This document shows, one piece after another, positions 21,521 to 34,271 of a stretch of 64,000 nucleotides of DNA. The notes below the pieces were generated by a model. That model made no database searches, had not been told where the DNA came from, and saw only the letters and a program-made list of their open reading frames with translations. Where the stretch lies: contig JAJEKV010000028.1 in assembly GCA_021234155.1 (NCBI GenBank), positions 4,302,567-4,366,566 on the forward strand. Reading direction: 5' to 3'. How positions within the stretch are numbered: position 1 is the first letter of the stretch; each line of letters begins with the position of its first letter. Both the position numbers and the translations under genes were made by a program. The DNA is from Isoetes taiwanensis. Taxonomy: Eukaryota > Streptophyta > Lycopodiopsida > Isoetales > Isoetaceae.

Positions 21521-23982
21521 TTTGCACTGGATATGCTGAGGGAATAGATGTATGGTTTATCTCAGTTTGGTCTACCCTATTGTGGATGGAGTGGAGTTAT
21601 TGTACTACACAGATGTCTATTACCTCCCATTTCCGTGTTATACCAATTAAGCAGGTGCAATTAGTCATCAATCTGTGACAGTGCATAGAATCTCAGAATC
21701 TACTCATTTTGAGGAAACTAGAGCTTTATTTGACAGAAATTGGAGGATATAGCTGTGCTGCAAAAGTGGTAGAATCTATGTTTTATTCAGCAAATTCTCG
21801 GCACTGGACAGATAAACAGTGATAGTGCCAGATTGGCTGCATATATTTCAGAGGATTTTCTATGATAGATGGTTGTTGCGTAACAGTGAGACATCTCCAT
21901 TAGTATACATCTTGGGGAAAACTATGAGACATGTGGCTTTGATAACTATGAGAATAGCATTTGTGTTGCTGAACAGTTGAGAGGTGGGCTGAATTATGTG
22001 CTCTCTTATGAGCCGAATGAACCACAACCCCAAAATCTTGTAAATATTGAGACCGAAATAATTCAAAAGTCTTATCTGGAAGCATGGTAGATGCAAACAA
22101 CCGTCATTGCTCAATGATGCAAACAAAGACTGGAAAGATTGAAATACTTTCTATAACTTCTGCTTCGTAACTTCTACTCCACTGAATATTTCCAGATGTA
22201 TTGACTCTTTGCAAGAGAGCTATTTAGCTGCAAGGTTGGAGGAGATTTGAAAAGCCGATTATTTATCCAAAACGGAGGCAGAAACTTGCTTGGATAGCCT
22301 TATAAGCACATAATCAAAAGTGATGAATATATATTCTCAAGTGCAAATAGTTTTGTAGAGAAAGTGACGAGGAACCTAACAAGGAGGATTATTTGGTGGC
22401 CGATAATCCATCTTGGGCTCAAAGTGATGCTCCAGATGTTTTTGTTCAGATGGAAGCAATACCAAGCGGCTATTAAAGCATGTTTGACCAACATGGTATA
22501 ATCATTGCCAAAATACCTTGTCGCAGTTAAAATCTTCTAAGACCTTATGCCAGTAGGGCATGTAGCCAGCATCCCAAACTACAATGTATCTCAGATAATG
22601 GGCGTCCAACAGTGTAGAGCCTGGATGTGTTGAAGATGTTAAGCAAGAGGGCTTAATTGGAGATAACATTAGATAAGGCCATCCTTATGAAACTGATACA
22701 ACGAATGAATAAAGGGATGAATTGTAGATGATGCTCTTGCTATTGAGGTCATGGACAAAATATATTCTTTGGTAGATAAGTTGTGTCCAACAACTTGAGG
22801 AGCATCTTTAGATAATGCTTTGTCCAGCAACTTGAGCATGTCTAGGAATTTTAAACTCAAGAGATATTTGGACTTTGTCCAAGGACCGAGAGGTATTTGG
22901 ACTCTGTATTCCTTTTGCCAAGTCCAGGTTTGGCCCTGTTTTCTAATTTCTGTTGCAGTCATGCTTCTGGCAGATTTTGCATTTTCTAGCTAGATGCCAA
23001 GCTCTTGATTATGTAAGTCTCTTCAGCCTTATTTGGAAAAGTAAGTGGCCTATGCTCATGTGCTTCTTGAATCCAAGGAGATTGCCTAACAGATCTAAAC
23101 CTTCTAGATATAATGGTCCATCATCCAAGTTATTTAGGAAGTTCATCTTACCTTCTTTGTTACATCTACGGCATGGTGAAGAAGAAGCAAACAAATGATT
23201 CATGGTCTCTCACATCTAGCTTTTCAACATGGTAACAATCTTATTTGCTATGTTTGTTAGCTCCCATTTGCACATTCATTTCTAAGACGGTAGAGGCAAC
23301 GTTGAAAAGTACTTGCAAAACACAACTACATGTCCCTGCAAAATATTGCCCTTGGTTCTTTTATATGCATTTGACAGATCTGGATATTTCTCCTTTTGGA
23401 TTTAGAAATGCTTCTTAACAGAACCTCTTGATTCGCATAGCTCTTTGACCTAATACCTCAAATGATGAAGAGGGGCATCTTATCAAATGAGGATACACTC
23501 TTTGCACCTTAGCAAAGAAGCTACGCAACAACCTGTTTGCATTTGGCATGTCCCACATCTAGATGCATAGAGCCTTGTTTTTTCTGCAATAAATAACTGG
23601 CCTTGATTTCAGAGCCTCCTGATGAGTCTATGCCTGCTGCATTCTGCCAAAATGCGCTATGATAACCTAACGCCTTTATGTAAACTTTACATCTATTAAG
23701 ACATCCTATTCTTCTAAGAACCTCTTCAAACATTTGCCCCAGCAACAAGAGGAGATTGCCTAACAGATCTGAAAGTTCTCAATATAATGGTCCATTACTA
23801 TGAAACTGATAAGTATTTTAGCACTTTCCTTAACTTGAAGTATTTAACTTTCGTAATCTGTGCAGGTTGAGACTTCAAATATGTGGAACATCAGGACTAC
23901 ATGAAGAAATTCTAAATATTATCACCCTTGAGCTTGCCGTCCAGTTCAATTCTTCTCTGCTGTAGCCTGGTTATATACCTTT
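21521..23982. other. Non-coding stretch with a small internal repeat
   Basis: No supported gene in about 2.5 kb. The phrase GAGATTGCCTAACAGATCT followed by ATATAATGGTCCAT after a short spacer occurs twice (about 23079-23120 and 23751-23793), showing a local duplication of about 50 bp. The right end could contain the upstream region of the GMC oxidoreductase remnant. Confidence 0.4.
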
Positions 23983-25263
23983 GTGCAGTATTCCTTTGCA
24001 ATAGAGGCATCTCAAGCCATTGAAAGTAAGCAGTATGACTACATTGTTGTAGGAAGAGGAGCTACAGGATGTCCTCTTGTAGCAACTCTGTCTCAAAGAT
24101 TTTCAGTGTTCCTTCTTGAAAGAGGAGGGGTGCCATATGGTGTACCAAGCCTAGAACACATTTCAGGATTCCATGAGAACCTGATCAACTTTGACAAATA
24201 TACATCTCCAGCACAAGGTTTTAGATCAGAAGATGGAGTAGGATGCCACAGAGCAAGGGTTCTAGGTGGAGGAATTGCATTAAATGCTGGTTTTTACACT
24301 AAAGCCCCTCCTCAGTTTGTAACTAAGCAGGGCTGGGATGATTATTTGGCAAACCAGTCTTATCAATGGGTAGAAAACAAAGTAGTTTTTCAATCAATAT
24401 TGCCTTTATGGCAGAGTGCCTTAAAAAAGGCCCTTGTTGAGGCTGATGTAGGCCCTGATAATGGCTTCACATATGACCATGTTCAGGGCACCAAGATCGG
24501 AGCTACTATTTTTGACCAGAGTGGCAAGAGGCATACTGCCGTTTATTTGCTAGAGTATGTTGTGCCTGAAAATATAGAGGTGTTGATTCATGCAACTGCT
24601 TTGCGAATTTTGTTCCATTCTAATCAAGGTATATGGCTTGTAAATGCTGTTAGTATTACGGTATTGAATCTTCTAAGTTCATGCATTGCATTGTAGAATG
24701 TTCCTTGTATGTTTATCCTTCATACTATATGAATTTAAAGGTCTGCATATCATGTTTAAGAGTCAGTTGAATTTTCTTCATTTAATGACATAAATAGTCT
24801 TTCCAATGTTAAATGCTCTTCATTTCACTTCCATAAACTTGACTAACTTATTTGCATCATTATTACAAACAGGAGCGAAATTGCGCGCATACGGAGTGGA
24901 ATTTATGGACAACAATGGTCACATGCACACTGCACTGCTTAAGTCCAACAGGGGAGATGTAATCCTCTCTGCAGGAGCTCTGGGGAATCCCCAATTGCTC
25001 CTCCTAAGTGGAGTTGGTCCTGTTGCAGATCCTGAAGCTATGGACATCCTGTGGTTCTAGACTTGCCAGGTGTAGCCAAAAGCATGGGAGACAATCCAAA
25101 CAACATTTTCTCAAGTCCAAGAAGCATGAAGCTGGACTACTCACTTGTAAATGTAGTAGCCATAACCAAATTTGGCAGTTATATAGAAGAAATGAGTGGG
25201 GGATCAAATACAACAGGTCTGATACAAGTTTTTTTGAACATGATTAAAATCCAACAATGCTGA
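23983..25263 (+). pseudogene. HOTHEAD-like GMC oxidoreductase, 3'-truncated
   Basis: The first readable exon (to 24628) holds the FAD-binding start YDYIVVGRGATGCPLVATLS, where the family has G-x-G-x-x-G (here G-R-G-A-T-G), then VFLLERGG, SEDGVGCHRARVLGGG and LNAGFYTKAP, all typical of the plant HOTHEAD/mandelonitrile-lyase-like group. A GT-AG intron (24629-24872) leads to [11 protein letters not shown] and [20 protein letters not shown], the second GMC signature. A one-base loss near 25045-25050, at a CCTG, shifts the frame; VLDLPGV continues in the other frame to 25263. The C-terminal half with the catalytic His is absent: about 50 bases later comes the poly(A) end of a LINE. Such enzymes act in cutin or cuticle-related oxidation, but this copy is broken. 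Confidence 0.85.
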
Positions 25264-25387
25264 TAAGCCCTCCATCTATGAGAGTAATAGAGACATCAGC
25301 TATCACAAGTCTCATATTTTTTTTTTTTTTTTTTTTATTTATTATCATGCCCCTTAGGACCTTGAGGTCATGGAGCAGCAGTTACAC

Positions 25388-26656
25388 TTAAATGTTTGAT
25401 TGTACTTGAATCAGAAATGATCTATGAGTTTCAACCTTTTTAAGATAACATCCCAGAGTTTTTGGATCCATATCCAGGAGACTGAGAAAATTATGAAAAC
25501 AGATGCCAAAGGAATCTCTAATTTCTGCATACGCTGGGCACGTTAAGAACACATGCTCCTCATCTTCGATATCTCCATCTGTGCATAACAAACAAACCCG
25601 GTTATCTCTTGGGATACCTGCCCATCTGCCCGTCTCTATGTTGAGCTTATGGGAACCTGTGCGGTATCGTGCAATGGTCCGCTTCAGGTGTGGTGGAAGC
25701 CTGGCCCGAAGATATGCTTGGTCCGAATATACAATCATCGGATTTATCTCCTTCATGTAATATATCATCTTAGTGCCAGGTTCTTCCCAGATCCGCTTCA
25801 GTGCTAGTGATTGCACCAAGTCTCGTACACCAATTTCGGAGTCAGGCCAATCCATTCTCCTTATACCCCAGCTTGCAGCCCAATCCAACGCATCCTTATA
25901 CCAGCCCGCCGTCATGGAGGCTTCCATTGCCTTTTTGGGAATCCGATCGTCATCCAAAGTAAATAATCTGTTCACAAAAGTGATGGTCTGGATCAGTGCT
26001 TCTGCCTCAAGTGATAGTAAACCCGCTTCTGCCAGCATAATAGGATATGGGGTTTGCTGCTTAATACCAAACTCCTCTTGCAAGAATAGCTTCTGGATAC
26101 TCTCAACCTGTTTCCATAATCCTTTAGACAGAGCTGGTCCCCAGATTGGAGCACCATATAGGATTACTGTTTGGACCAGAGTTTTGAAGAGTAATCTTCT
26201 TAACCCCCAGTCTTGTAACGATGCCTTACGGCATCGCCGGAGCATTCCGTATAAGGCTGTTTTTCCTCCTGCTATTCGCTTCTTAATGCATTCTTTCCAT
26301 TTGTAATTTGAGCTGAAATCTAGACCAAGGTATTTATAGTTACTCACAGTTTCCAATGCTTCTCCATTGTACGTGAAATCTGGTCTGTTTGTGGTACCAC
26401 ATACCATGATCTTGGATTTAGACAAGTTCACTTTCATTCTCTTAGCCATGCAGAACTCGCTCAAGGTTTGCAGGTGTCTCTGGAGGCATCTTTGGAGTGT
26501 TCGCCCCGATAGCACTACGTCGTCGGCCAGAAGCGGCGGTTGAATCACATAATCCCCTAGGCGAGTTCCCCCGGCCCTTTCCTTCTCCATCCATGATTGC
26601 GGCTCATCTATGTATAACCCAAAAGGGTGGGCGATAGCGGACAGCCACTGTCTCAC
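25388..26656 (-). pseudogene. LINE-2 RT C-terminal half and zinc-binding tail
   Basis: A 422-codon open stretch. It starts within the RT palm: an LADD variant of the metal-binding box (LLADDVVLSG) is followed by KRMKVNLSKSKIMV and NYKYLGLDF, then the thumb (VILYGAPIWGP). Near the C-terminus the zinc motif reads CLLCTDG...EEHVFLTCPAYAEI. The apparent first residues (RQWLSAIAHPFGLY) are an out-of-frame reading of the conserved RQGCPLSPT-FGLY motif. One extra T directly after a CAG, and one T missing in a T run, account for the shift. Confidence 0.85.
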
Positions 26657-26816
26657 CCCTATTGTGCTTTGGACTTGGTCAAATTATACGCTAATCGTGC
26701 TATAACTTCTTTATCTGGTGAGATCTTGCACCCATGAGAGTGATCGGGACCCCAATCTCCTTCATTCTATTTCCCAGCCCATCTCTTGGTAATCCAGATC
26801 GAAGGCTTTGGAGAAA

Positions 26817-27548
26817 TCAATGAATGCGAAATAGTGCCTTCTTTGGTCTCTTGGCCTGTTCGAAGAGCACCCTCAAAGTGAGGCAATGATCCAGAGTATT
26901 GTGCATTTTTCTGAAACCTGCTTGGCATGAAGCTCTCTTCCCATTCACATCAGCCCATGTGCTCAATTTATGTTCCAGCAGACATCCTAGTAATTTAGAA
27001 TAGATACTCCCTACCATTATTGTGCGGTAATTACAAACATCTGTTTTGTTACCTGATTTATGCACGGGAACGACCTTATTCAATCGCCATGATCTCGGTA
27101 AGCTCTCCTTGACTGCGGCATTCATCTGATTGGTTAAGACCTGTAAGAGTCTTTCTCCACCCCACTTTAACAGTTCCGCACTCAACCCTTCAAGATCTGC
27201 CGCTTTACCATTTCTCATATGCTCCAGGGCCATGCTTACCTCTGCGATTGTAAATATATCTTCATTCACTTCCATGACTTCCATCCCAGGTGCATCTTCA
27301 CAATAATATAAGGACCTTACCAGCTGCAAGAGATCCTCCTCTTTTAACTGTGGATGATCAACGTGGCCTCGGATCTTATTCGAAGGTTTTGGGTGTTTGT
27401 GAAACCAGCTCCCAAGCTCCTCTTGTCTTTTAACTTCATAAGCCCTTTTCTTGCCGATTAGTCGCTTATACCATTTGGGTTTCACCTTGATCCCCTTAGG
27501 CAATTGAGCTCTTGCCATTGAACATTCGTGTCCCACCATGTGTTGCAT
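26817..27548 (-). pseudogene. LINE-2 RT N-terminal half
   Basis: A 243-codon stretch containing HMRNGKAADLEGLSAELLKW, VVPVHKSGNKTDVCNYRTI and CQAGFRKMHNTLDHCLTLRV, the fingers region of LINE reverse transcriptases. It ends before motif A: between 26657 and 26817 the residues expected around AFDLDYQEM are readable only by changing frame. The upstream part (IKVKPKWYKRLIGKKRAYEV) is the linker after the endonuclease. Confidence 0.82.
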
Positions 27549-27865
27549 GGGGGCCTACCTTCTGGGTCTTGTGTACCCAAAGCATTGCCCTCGCTTCTCT
27601 CATTATGATATCTCGTGAGTAAGAGAGAGTCTACGTCTAACTTCCCCGCCAATCAGTAATGTGATTTAATACCGGTCCATTCGTTTTTTGAAAAAGTCTC
27701 TCTTAACATAGTCAATTTCAGCCTAGGCTTGAAAGCGGATGGGGATTTCCGCCACATTTAATCTTCCCTTCAACTCAAAGCTCGGACCAATGTGATCGAT
27801 TACGGCAATTTATCGTGAACTCAAATGTTGCAACAGATCACTACATGGTGATGTTAGCGGGTAGT

Positions 27866-28370
27866 CTACAATACTTTCTCCCATCGAGTAATGCAGTCTT
27901 TGGAATTTGTTTGTTTATATTGCTCTATGCCGTTTATGATCTTGAGGCCACATGCAGTGCCAAAGTCAAGCAGCTTGTCTCCCATTGCATTTCTTATCTG
28001 ATCTGTGGAGTGGCGTCTAAAACTGTTATCATCTTCTTCCAATAAGAGTGGATCTCCCTCTTGTATGTATGATACAGTTTGCCGCCCTGTTGTTCTTGCA
28101 TTGAAATCACCGACAACTAGCAGTTCTCCTGTATCTTTGTATATTAAGGCCTCTTTGTTAAGAACGTGCAGCGGATTATCTCTATCTAGACCTGTTTGAT
28201 TGTAGACCGTCATGTTTAAAGGGGCGTAGTAACAGGTGGCTAAGTACACTCGGCGGTTCTCCAACTCTACTTGCAGCCACATGTGTTGTTTATACTCATG
28301 CTTTGCCACTACTTTTATGTGTTTGGCAACTTCTGTCCGAGCATATGCTGCCAGGCCTCCGTATCCTCGT
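27866..28370 (-). pseudogene. LINE-2 endonuclease, C-terminal portion
   Basis: The reading carries RVYLATCYYAP and LLVVGDFNARTTG, the conserved GDFNA motif of the endonuclease catalytic core. It is open up to the copia boundary at 28370, where it begins GYGGLAAYARTEVAKHIK. The N-terminal portion lies on the far side of the copia block. The frame runs out near 27866. Confidence 0.85.
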
Positions 28371-29165
28371 TGTTAGTATGCAGACTAAAATTCTCACAGT
28401 AACAATGCAATGTGCAAAACACCTTATGTCATATCACAATGGATTTAGCTCAATGCTTACAATAATATCATCAAAGAAATAGATCCTTGTCTTAAGAACT
28501 TAAGAACTTCAAGTCATTCATCAAATGACTTGAGACAAATTTAATTTCTTACCATAGAACTTAATGCTTCACAACATCATTCATATGAAGAACAAAACCT
28601 ATGGTAATTTCAAAGCACATAATTATTCATACACCAATGTAATCACCTTATAGATCGTGACTAAACCTTTGATATATTATCTTCCGGATTCCTCTTTCCC
28701 CATGTAATCGTCGATTATCATTTTTTAACTCTTCTCCTTGTATTTACATTGATCGGTCCGATGGTGCGGGGAACCATAGAACTCCAACAACATACCTGTA
28801 CAATCCGCATTCGAACCGAGCTCCATGAATTTCTAAGCGTCACCAGATTCATTGGACCGAGATTTTCCTTAGGGTCAACTTTCCATTTTATGTACAATGA
28901 TTTTCTTAACCTTGACCTTTGAAATGTGTATCTTGTACAATATACCCTAGTAAACCTCAACCATAGATATGTGAATACATATTAATAAGCGAGTATTCAC
29001 ATTCACTTTGCTAGATTTGAAGAACTAGACCTGAACCTAGCTCAACCATAATAAGCTGGAGTTCATGCCAATTTTCAGTGCTTCAGAATCACACTGATCT
29101 ATTCTTCCTGTGATTTGTTCTCCTTCTGTTAAATGATAAATCATGAGATGAACCATAATTTAACA
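28371..29165 (-). repeat. Copia-2 LTR (left; 3' LTR of body 1)
   Basis: 795 bp, TGTTA...TAACA in plus orientation. It is followed at 29166-29180 by the complement of a polypurine tract (GTGATGAAAGGGGAA on the minus strand), which marks it as the 3' LTR of the left body. Confidence 0.95.
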
Positions 29166-29185
29166 TTCCCCTTTCATCACATGAT

Positions 29186-30850
29186 TTATCCAACTGGTTT
29201 GCATCCCATTCTTTCAGCCAGACTTGTAAATTTATTGCAGCTGATTGCCTTTGTAAGAATATCTGCTAACTGATCCTCTGACTTCACATATGTCAACTGT
29301 ATTAAATTTTTATCTACCATGTCTCTTATGAAATGTAGCTCCATCTCAATATGCTTGGTACGTTCATGTAAGATCGGATTCTTGGCCATTGCTATACAAC
29401 TCTGACTGTCACAGTTTAAGATTGTACTTGCTGTTTGTGTCAGTCCAACCTCTTCTAAAAATCTTCTTGTCCATACAATCTCTTTTGCTGCCAAGGTTGA
29501 GGCAGCATATTCTGCCTCTGCTGTGGAAAGTGCAACTGCAGATTGTTTCTTACTTCTCCAGCTAACAGGCCCTCCTCCTAATTTCAATAAGTAGCCTGAT
29601 GTTGATTTTCTTTCGTCTGGATCGCCACACCAGTCTGCATCACAATAAGCTTTCAAAATTAAATCATTAGAGTCATACTGAATGCCAATATCACTAGTGC
29701 CCTTTAAATATCTGAGAACTCGTTTGGCGGCTATCCAATGACCCTTCCCTGGATTGTTGTTGTACCTTGTTAGAATATTGACAATAAATGAAATATCAGG
29801 CCTCGTGTTATTTGCAACAAATAGTAAACTTCCTGTCAGTTGTCTATATGGAACTTTACTCATTTCTTCTTCTTCACTTCTTGTCTTCGGGCACATCTCC
29901 TTTGAGATTCTGCATCCTGCAACCACTGGAGTGTTAACTTCCTTGCATTCTTCCATATTAAATTTGCTCAGAACTGCTTGTATGTATCCTCTTTGAGAGA
30001 GTGTTATTTTCTGATTTTTCCTGTCACGGATCACTTCAATGCCAAGAAACCTCCTCAGCTCACCTAAGTCAGACATTTGATATTTATCCTGTAAAATTTC
30101 TTTGCAATGCTTTAGTGTTTCCAAATTTGAACTTGCCATCACACAGTCATCAACATATATCCCAATAATACAGTATCCATTTCTTTCTTCATATATGTAA
30201 ACATTTCCATCATTATTCAGTTTTCTGAATCCTTTCTCCTTCAAATAGCCATCAATGCATTTATACCATTGTCTGGCGATTGTTTTGAGACCATACTTTT
30301 TTGCTTTGCTAAGTTTCCAAACCTTATTTTTGCCATTTTCATATCCAGGAGCTTGAGCCATGTAAACATCCTCTTCTAGATCTGCATTTAAGAATGCAGT
30401 ATTTACATCCATGTGATGTAACTCGAGATTCAGCCCATTTGCCATAGCAATTATCATCCTTAGACTGGCCATTTTTATTACAGGAGAATATGTTTCTCTA
30501 TAATCTACACCATGTTTCTGGGAGAATCCTTGAGCCACTAACCTGGCTTTATATTTAGTATGACCATTTGCATCAATCTTTATTTTGTAAAGCCACTTGC
30601 TCCCTACTACATGTTTATCTTTAGGTAGATCAACAATTGTGTATGTCGAGGTTCTCTCAAATGAATTCATTTCATCATCCATTGCACATTTCCATTTATC
30701 TGCTTCTAGACTTTGGACTGCTTCTTCAAAACTTTCGGGTATTCCAGTCTCTAGCACCATCAATGCTTCATCTGGAATGTCTTGCTGTCTTCTAAACCTG
30801 CTGCTTTTGCCATCAGCTAGTCTCCCATAATGATTGTCATTAAGGTCCAC
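29186..30850 (-). CDS. Copia-2 body 1 reverse transcriptase and RNase H
   Basis: An uninterrupted reading of 554 codons. The RT begins near NSFERTSTYTIV, with SKWLYKIK, ARLVAQGFSQKHGVDY, HHMDVNTAFLNADLEEDVYM (first Asp) and YVDDCVMASS (the catalytic DD). RNase H has AYCDADWCGDPDERKSTSGY and LSTAEAEYAAS, then DSQSCIAM and TKHIEMELHFIRDMV. A local disturbance, TIARQW in place of the usual SPRQW after the YGLK motif, coincides with CAG/CTG positions in body 2. This half is whole, whereas the other body is broken in RNase H. The upstream half of body 1 is badly shifted, so no full polyprotein can be made. Confidence 0.88.
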   Translation of the reverse strand: MDLNDNHYGRLADGKSSRFRRQQDIPDEALMVLETGIPESFEEAVQSLEADKWKCAMDDEMNSFERTSTYTIVDLPKDKHVVGSKWLYKIKIDANGHTKYKARLVAQGFSQKHGVDYRETYSPVIKMASLRMIIAMANGLNLELHHMDVNTAFLNADLEEDVYMAQAPGYENGKNKVWKLSKAKKYGLKTIARQWYKCIDGYLKEKGFRKLNNDGNVYIYEERNGYCIIGIYVDDCVMASSNLETLKHCKEILQDKYQMSDLGELRRFLGIEVIRDRKNQKITLSQRGYIQAVLSKFNMEECKEVNTPVVAGCRISKEMCPKTRSEEEEMSKVPYRQLTGSLLFVANNTRPDISFIVNILTRYNNNPGKGHWIAAKRVLRYLKGTSDIGIQYDSNDLILKAYCDADWCGDPDERKSTSGYLLKLGGGPVSWRSKKQSAVALSTAEAEYAASTLAAKEIVWTRRFLEEVGLTQTASTILNCDSQSCIAMAKNPILHERTKHIEMELHFIRDMVDKNLIQLTYVKSEDQLADILTKAISCNKFTSLAERMGCKPVG

Positions 30851-30929
30851 ACCTTCTTTAAGCTTTTGTATTTCTGTTTTCCTGTGCCTTGTCTTGTTGC
30901 TCAGTTTTTTACGTTATTTATTTCTTTGC

Positions 30930-33445
30930 TTACCAACTCATTGTTTTTGTTCTTTGTCTCTGTTTGGATCGACAAGCTGATTTTCCCTCCATTTCATCGT
31001 TTGTGTCTTCATTATCTGAGTCATATGCCGTCGATTTCTGCCCGTCTGATACAATATCTTCCATATCTTCATTTTCTGCATTTTGGTCTATCCTTACATT
31101 ATCCTCTTGAGCATCTGTTTTAGTCATTGTATCAACATGTTTCTTTTGTACTTCGTCAACTAGTTTTGGTTTGTATAGCACACTTTCAACAAACACAACA
31201 TCCCTGCTTGTTGTAACCTGTCTATTCTTTGGATTGAATACTCTATATCCCTTTGAGTTTGGATCATATCCGACTAGATATGTTACTGTAGACCTATCAT
31301 CTAGTTTAGATCTCGGTTTGCACGGGACGTTCTTATAAGTCAAGCATCCATAGGTTACGAACTTGTCATAATCACGGTATTCTTCCGGACCACAAAGTTT
31401 CGAGGACATTTCCAATCTGTGTTGGCGGTGGGAAGAACATTACGTATTTCCACTTTGCTTTTCTTTTTGTTTCTTCCCAAAGGAAGTTTGGCAGGCCAGC
31501 ATATTTAAGCATTGCCCTAGTGGCATTCATAATGGTTTTATTTTTCCTCTCAGCTACTCCGTTTTGCTGAGGTGTGTAACTACACGTGAATTGTCTCCTA
31601 ATTCCCTTTTCCATGCAAAATCTTATGAACTTAGAAGACATATACTCACCTCCTCGATCTGTTCGTATGCATTTAACCTTCCTCCCAGTTGAGCATTCGA
31701 CCTCAGCAACATAAGTTTTGAAAGCCTCAAATGCCAAGTATTTGTTTCTCAAACAGTAAATCTAATCATCAATAAAAGTTATAAAGTATCTTTTGCCAGT
31801 AATACCAGTCACGTTTAGTGGACCACATAGATCCGTGTGTACTAGATCTAGGATTCCATCTGCTCTACTCTTTGATTTATTAAATGACATTCTGCACTGT
31901 TTACCCATCATGCAGCCTGGACAGATCTGAGTTTCTTCTTTGTTGTTTGAAGCTTTGATCATGCCCTGTTTTATCATCATTTCAACATTGTTATAGTTTG
32001 AGTGCCCAAGTCTGAGATGCCAAGTTGACACATCTGGTAATGTGGTTAAATTTATACTTTCTACACTCTTAGCATTCATGCCATAAAGATTTCCCACACG
32101 TTTTCCAAGAAATTTCAGTTTATTGCCTTCATAAATTTTACATTCCATTTGCTCAAAGACTACTTTGAAGCCCATGTCAACTAGTTGGCATAATGGAAAT
32201 CAGATTTCTTACTAAGCTAGGAACACATAGTACATTTTTCAAATCTATGATGTTTCCTTCCAAATCATAAAGCTCAAGCACTCCTACATCTTCTATTTTT
32301 TGTAATTGTCCATTTCCAACTTGAATGTGACCTCCCAGATCTCCTCTGCATTCCTTTAGAATTTTGGATGTGCAAGCTATGGTTTTCTCAGCTCCACTAT
32401 CTATAATCATGAAGTCATCCTTGTTAGTTCTGCTTTGTGAAGCCATAAATGCATCAGACTTGCTTACCTCTTCTTCTTCATCCGGATCTTCTTCCAATTT
32501 AACCTCCTCGCAACATTAGCTTCACGATATGATGTCTTACCTCGCCTCGACCTCTTCCCCGGATCACGAGCCTCTACCTCCCTTTGGTTTTCCCCGAAAT
32601 CATTATTTCTTGGAGTAGAGCAGGTTGAAGCAATGTGACCCCTGCCACCACAGTTATAACACTGAATTTCCTTTGATAGTGCTGGGCAATTTACCTTGAG
32701 ATGCCCATATTTATTGCAGTTGTAACAGGGACCTAATTTGCTGTCATTTTTCCTTTTTACAAACAGTATTTGTGATGCTTCCTCCTCACCTAGTACTTTC
32801 CCTTGCTCAATTTACGTCTTAAGCATTTCGATTCGCCTCAAGTTTTGTTTTGCAATGGTTCTTATGAACATAGAGATGTTACCTAAGCTGGATCTTTGCT
32901 TTCGAGACATGGCGAACTTCTTTGTTGCTAAGTATACATTACTCCAGCTCCCTCTAAATCTGCAATAACATTGTCAAACTTACGTAGAAAATCATTAATG
33001 TCATCATTTTCATGGAATTTCAGTCTCCTCAATTCATTCTCCAATACATCTATCTGTGAGGATGTCTTTTCCTCATAGTTTGAGATCGGGTAATTCCACA
33101 TTTGCTTGGGTGTCATACCCCTTAGCTTTAGCACAATCTTTGGAACTTACCTTGCTTATAATTATGCCTTGGGCCTCCCTTACCCTAGCATTTTCTCCCA
33201 CTCCCCCTTCTTGCGATGGCTCACTTGTGACTTCAGCAGTCTCTTCATCATTTGAGTTGGGCGCCTTCACAGGTTACGCTAGTAAGACTCCTGATCCTAG
33301 ATTCCCCTTCAGCAGAATCTATCAGATCCCATAAGTCTTCTACCTGCAACACGTGCTTGATTTTCTCCTTCCACACTTGGAAACCTGAGTCTCCTTTGAA
33401 CACTTCTATGGCACTTAAGAGGCCTGCTCCAAATCTACTGGACAT
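30930..33445 (-). pseudogene. Copia-2 body 1 Gag, protease and integrase, many shifts
   Basis: Pieces in order: Gag from the ATG at 33445 (MSSRFGAGLLSAIE), breaking near 33250; further Gag at 32928-33134 (LRGMTPKQMWNY...SSQIDVLENELRR); protease at 32177-32497 (IDSGAEKTIA); integrase zinc region at 31762-32175 (WHLRLGHSN, CPGCMMGKQC); integrase core at 31372-31752 (RTDRGGEYMS, TPQQNGVAERKNKT); and linker at 30930-31415. Compared base by base with body 2, nearly all breaks lie at CAG or CTG positions. One TAG between the two integrase pieces is shared with body 2. Confidence 0.85.
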
Positions 33446-33475
33446 GATTGCTGTAACTAGCTCGATACCACCCTT

Positions 33476-34271
33476 TGTTAGTATGCGGACTAAAATTCTC
33501 CACAATAACAATGCAATGTGCAAAACACCTTATGTCATATCACAATGGATTTAGCTCAATGCTTACAATAATATCATCAAAGAAATAGATCCTTGTCTTA
33601 AGAACTTAAGAACTTCAAGTCATTCATCAAATGACTTGAGACAAATTTAATTTCTTACCATAGAACTTAATGCTTCACAACATCATTCATATGAAGAACA
33701 AAACCTATGGTAATTTCAAAGCACATAATTATTCATACACCAATGTAATCACCTTATAGATCGTGACTAAACCTTTGATATATTATCTTCCAGTTCCTCT
33801 TTCCCTGTAATCGTCGATTATCATTTTTTAACTCTTCTCCTTGTATTTACATTGATCGGTCCGACGGTACGGGAACCACCACGAACTCCAACAACATACC
33901 TGTACAATCCGCATTCGACCGAGCTCCATGAATTTCTAAGCGTCACCAGATTCATTGGACCGAGATTTTCCTTAGGGTCAACTTTCCATTTTATGTACAA
34001 TGATTTTCTTTTTAACCCGACCTTTGAAATGTGTATACTGTATAATATACCCTAGTAAACCTCCAACCATAGATATGTGAATACATATTAATAACTGAGT
34101 ATTCACATTCACTTTGCTAGATTTGAAGAACTAGACCTGAACCTAGCTCAACCATAATAAGCTGGAGTTCATGCCAATTTTCAGTGCTTCAGAATCACAC
34201 TGATCTATTCTTCCTGTGATTTGTTCTCCTTCTGTTAAATGATAAATCATGAGATGAACCATAATTTAACA
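33476..34271 (-). repeat. Copia-2 LTR (middle, shared)
   Basis: 796 bp with TGTTA...TAACA ends. It serves as the 5' LTR of body 1 (primer-site-like TGGTATC at its left, altered in GAGC spacing) and as the 3' LTR of body 2 (polypurine tract complement at 34272-34286). No 5-bp duplication flanks it. It differs from the outer LTRs mainly at CAG/CTG positions. Confidence 0.95.

Noticed and set aside
29754-31123. Plus-strand open frames opposite the Copia-2 RT, repeated at 34863-36225
   Set aside because: They are antisense shadows of the RT and linker coding sequence and repeat only because the element is duplicated.
33476-34271. Reading the middle LTR as evidence for two independent copia insertions
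   Set aside because: Only the outermost edges share a target duplication (CTCGT); the inner LTR is not flanked by one.
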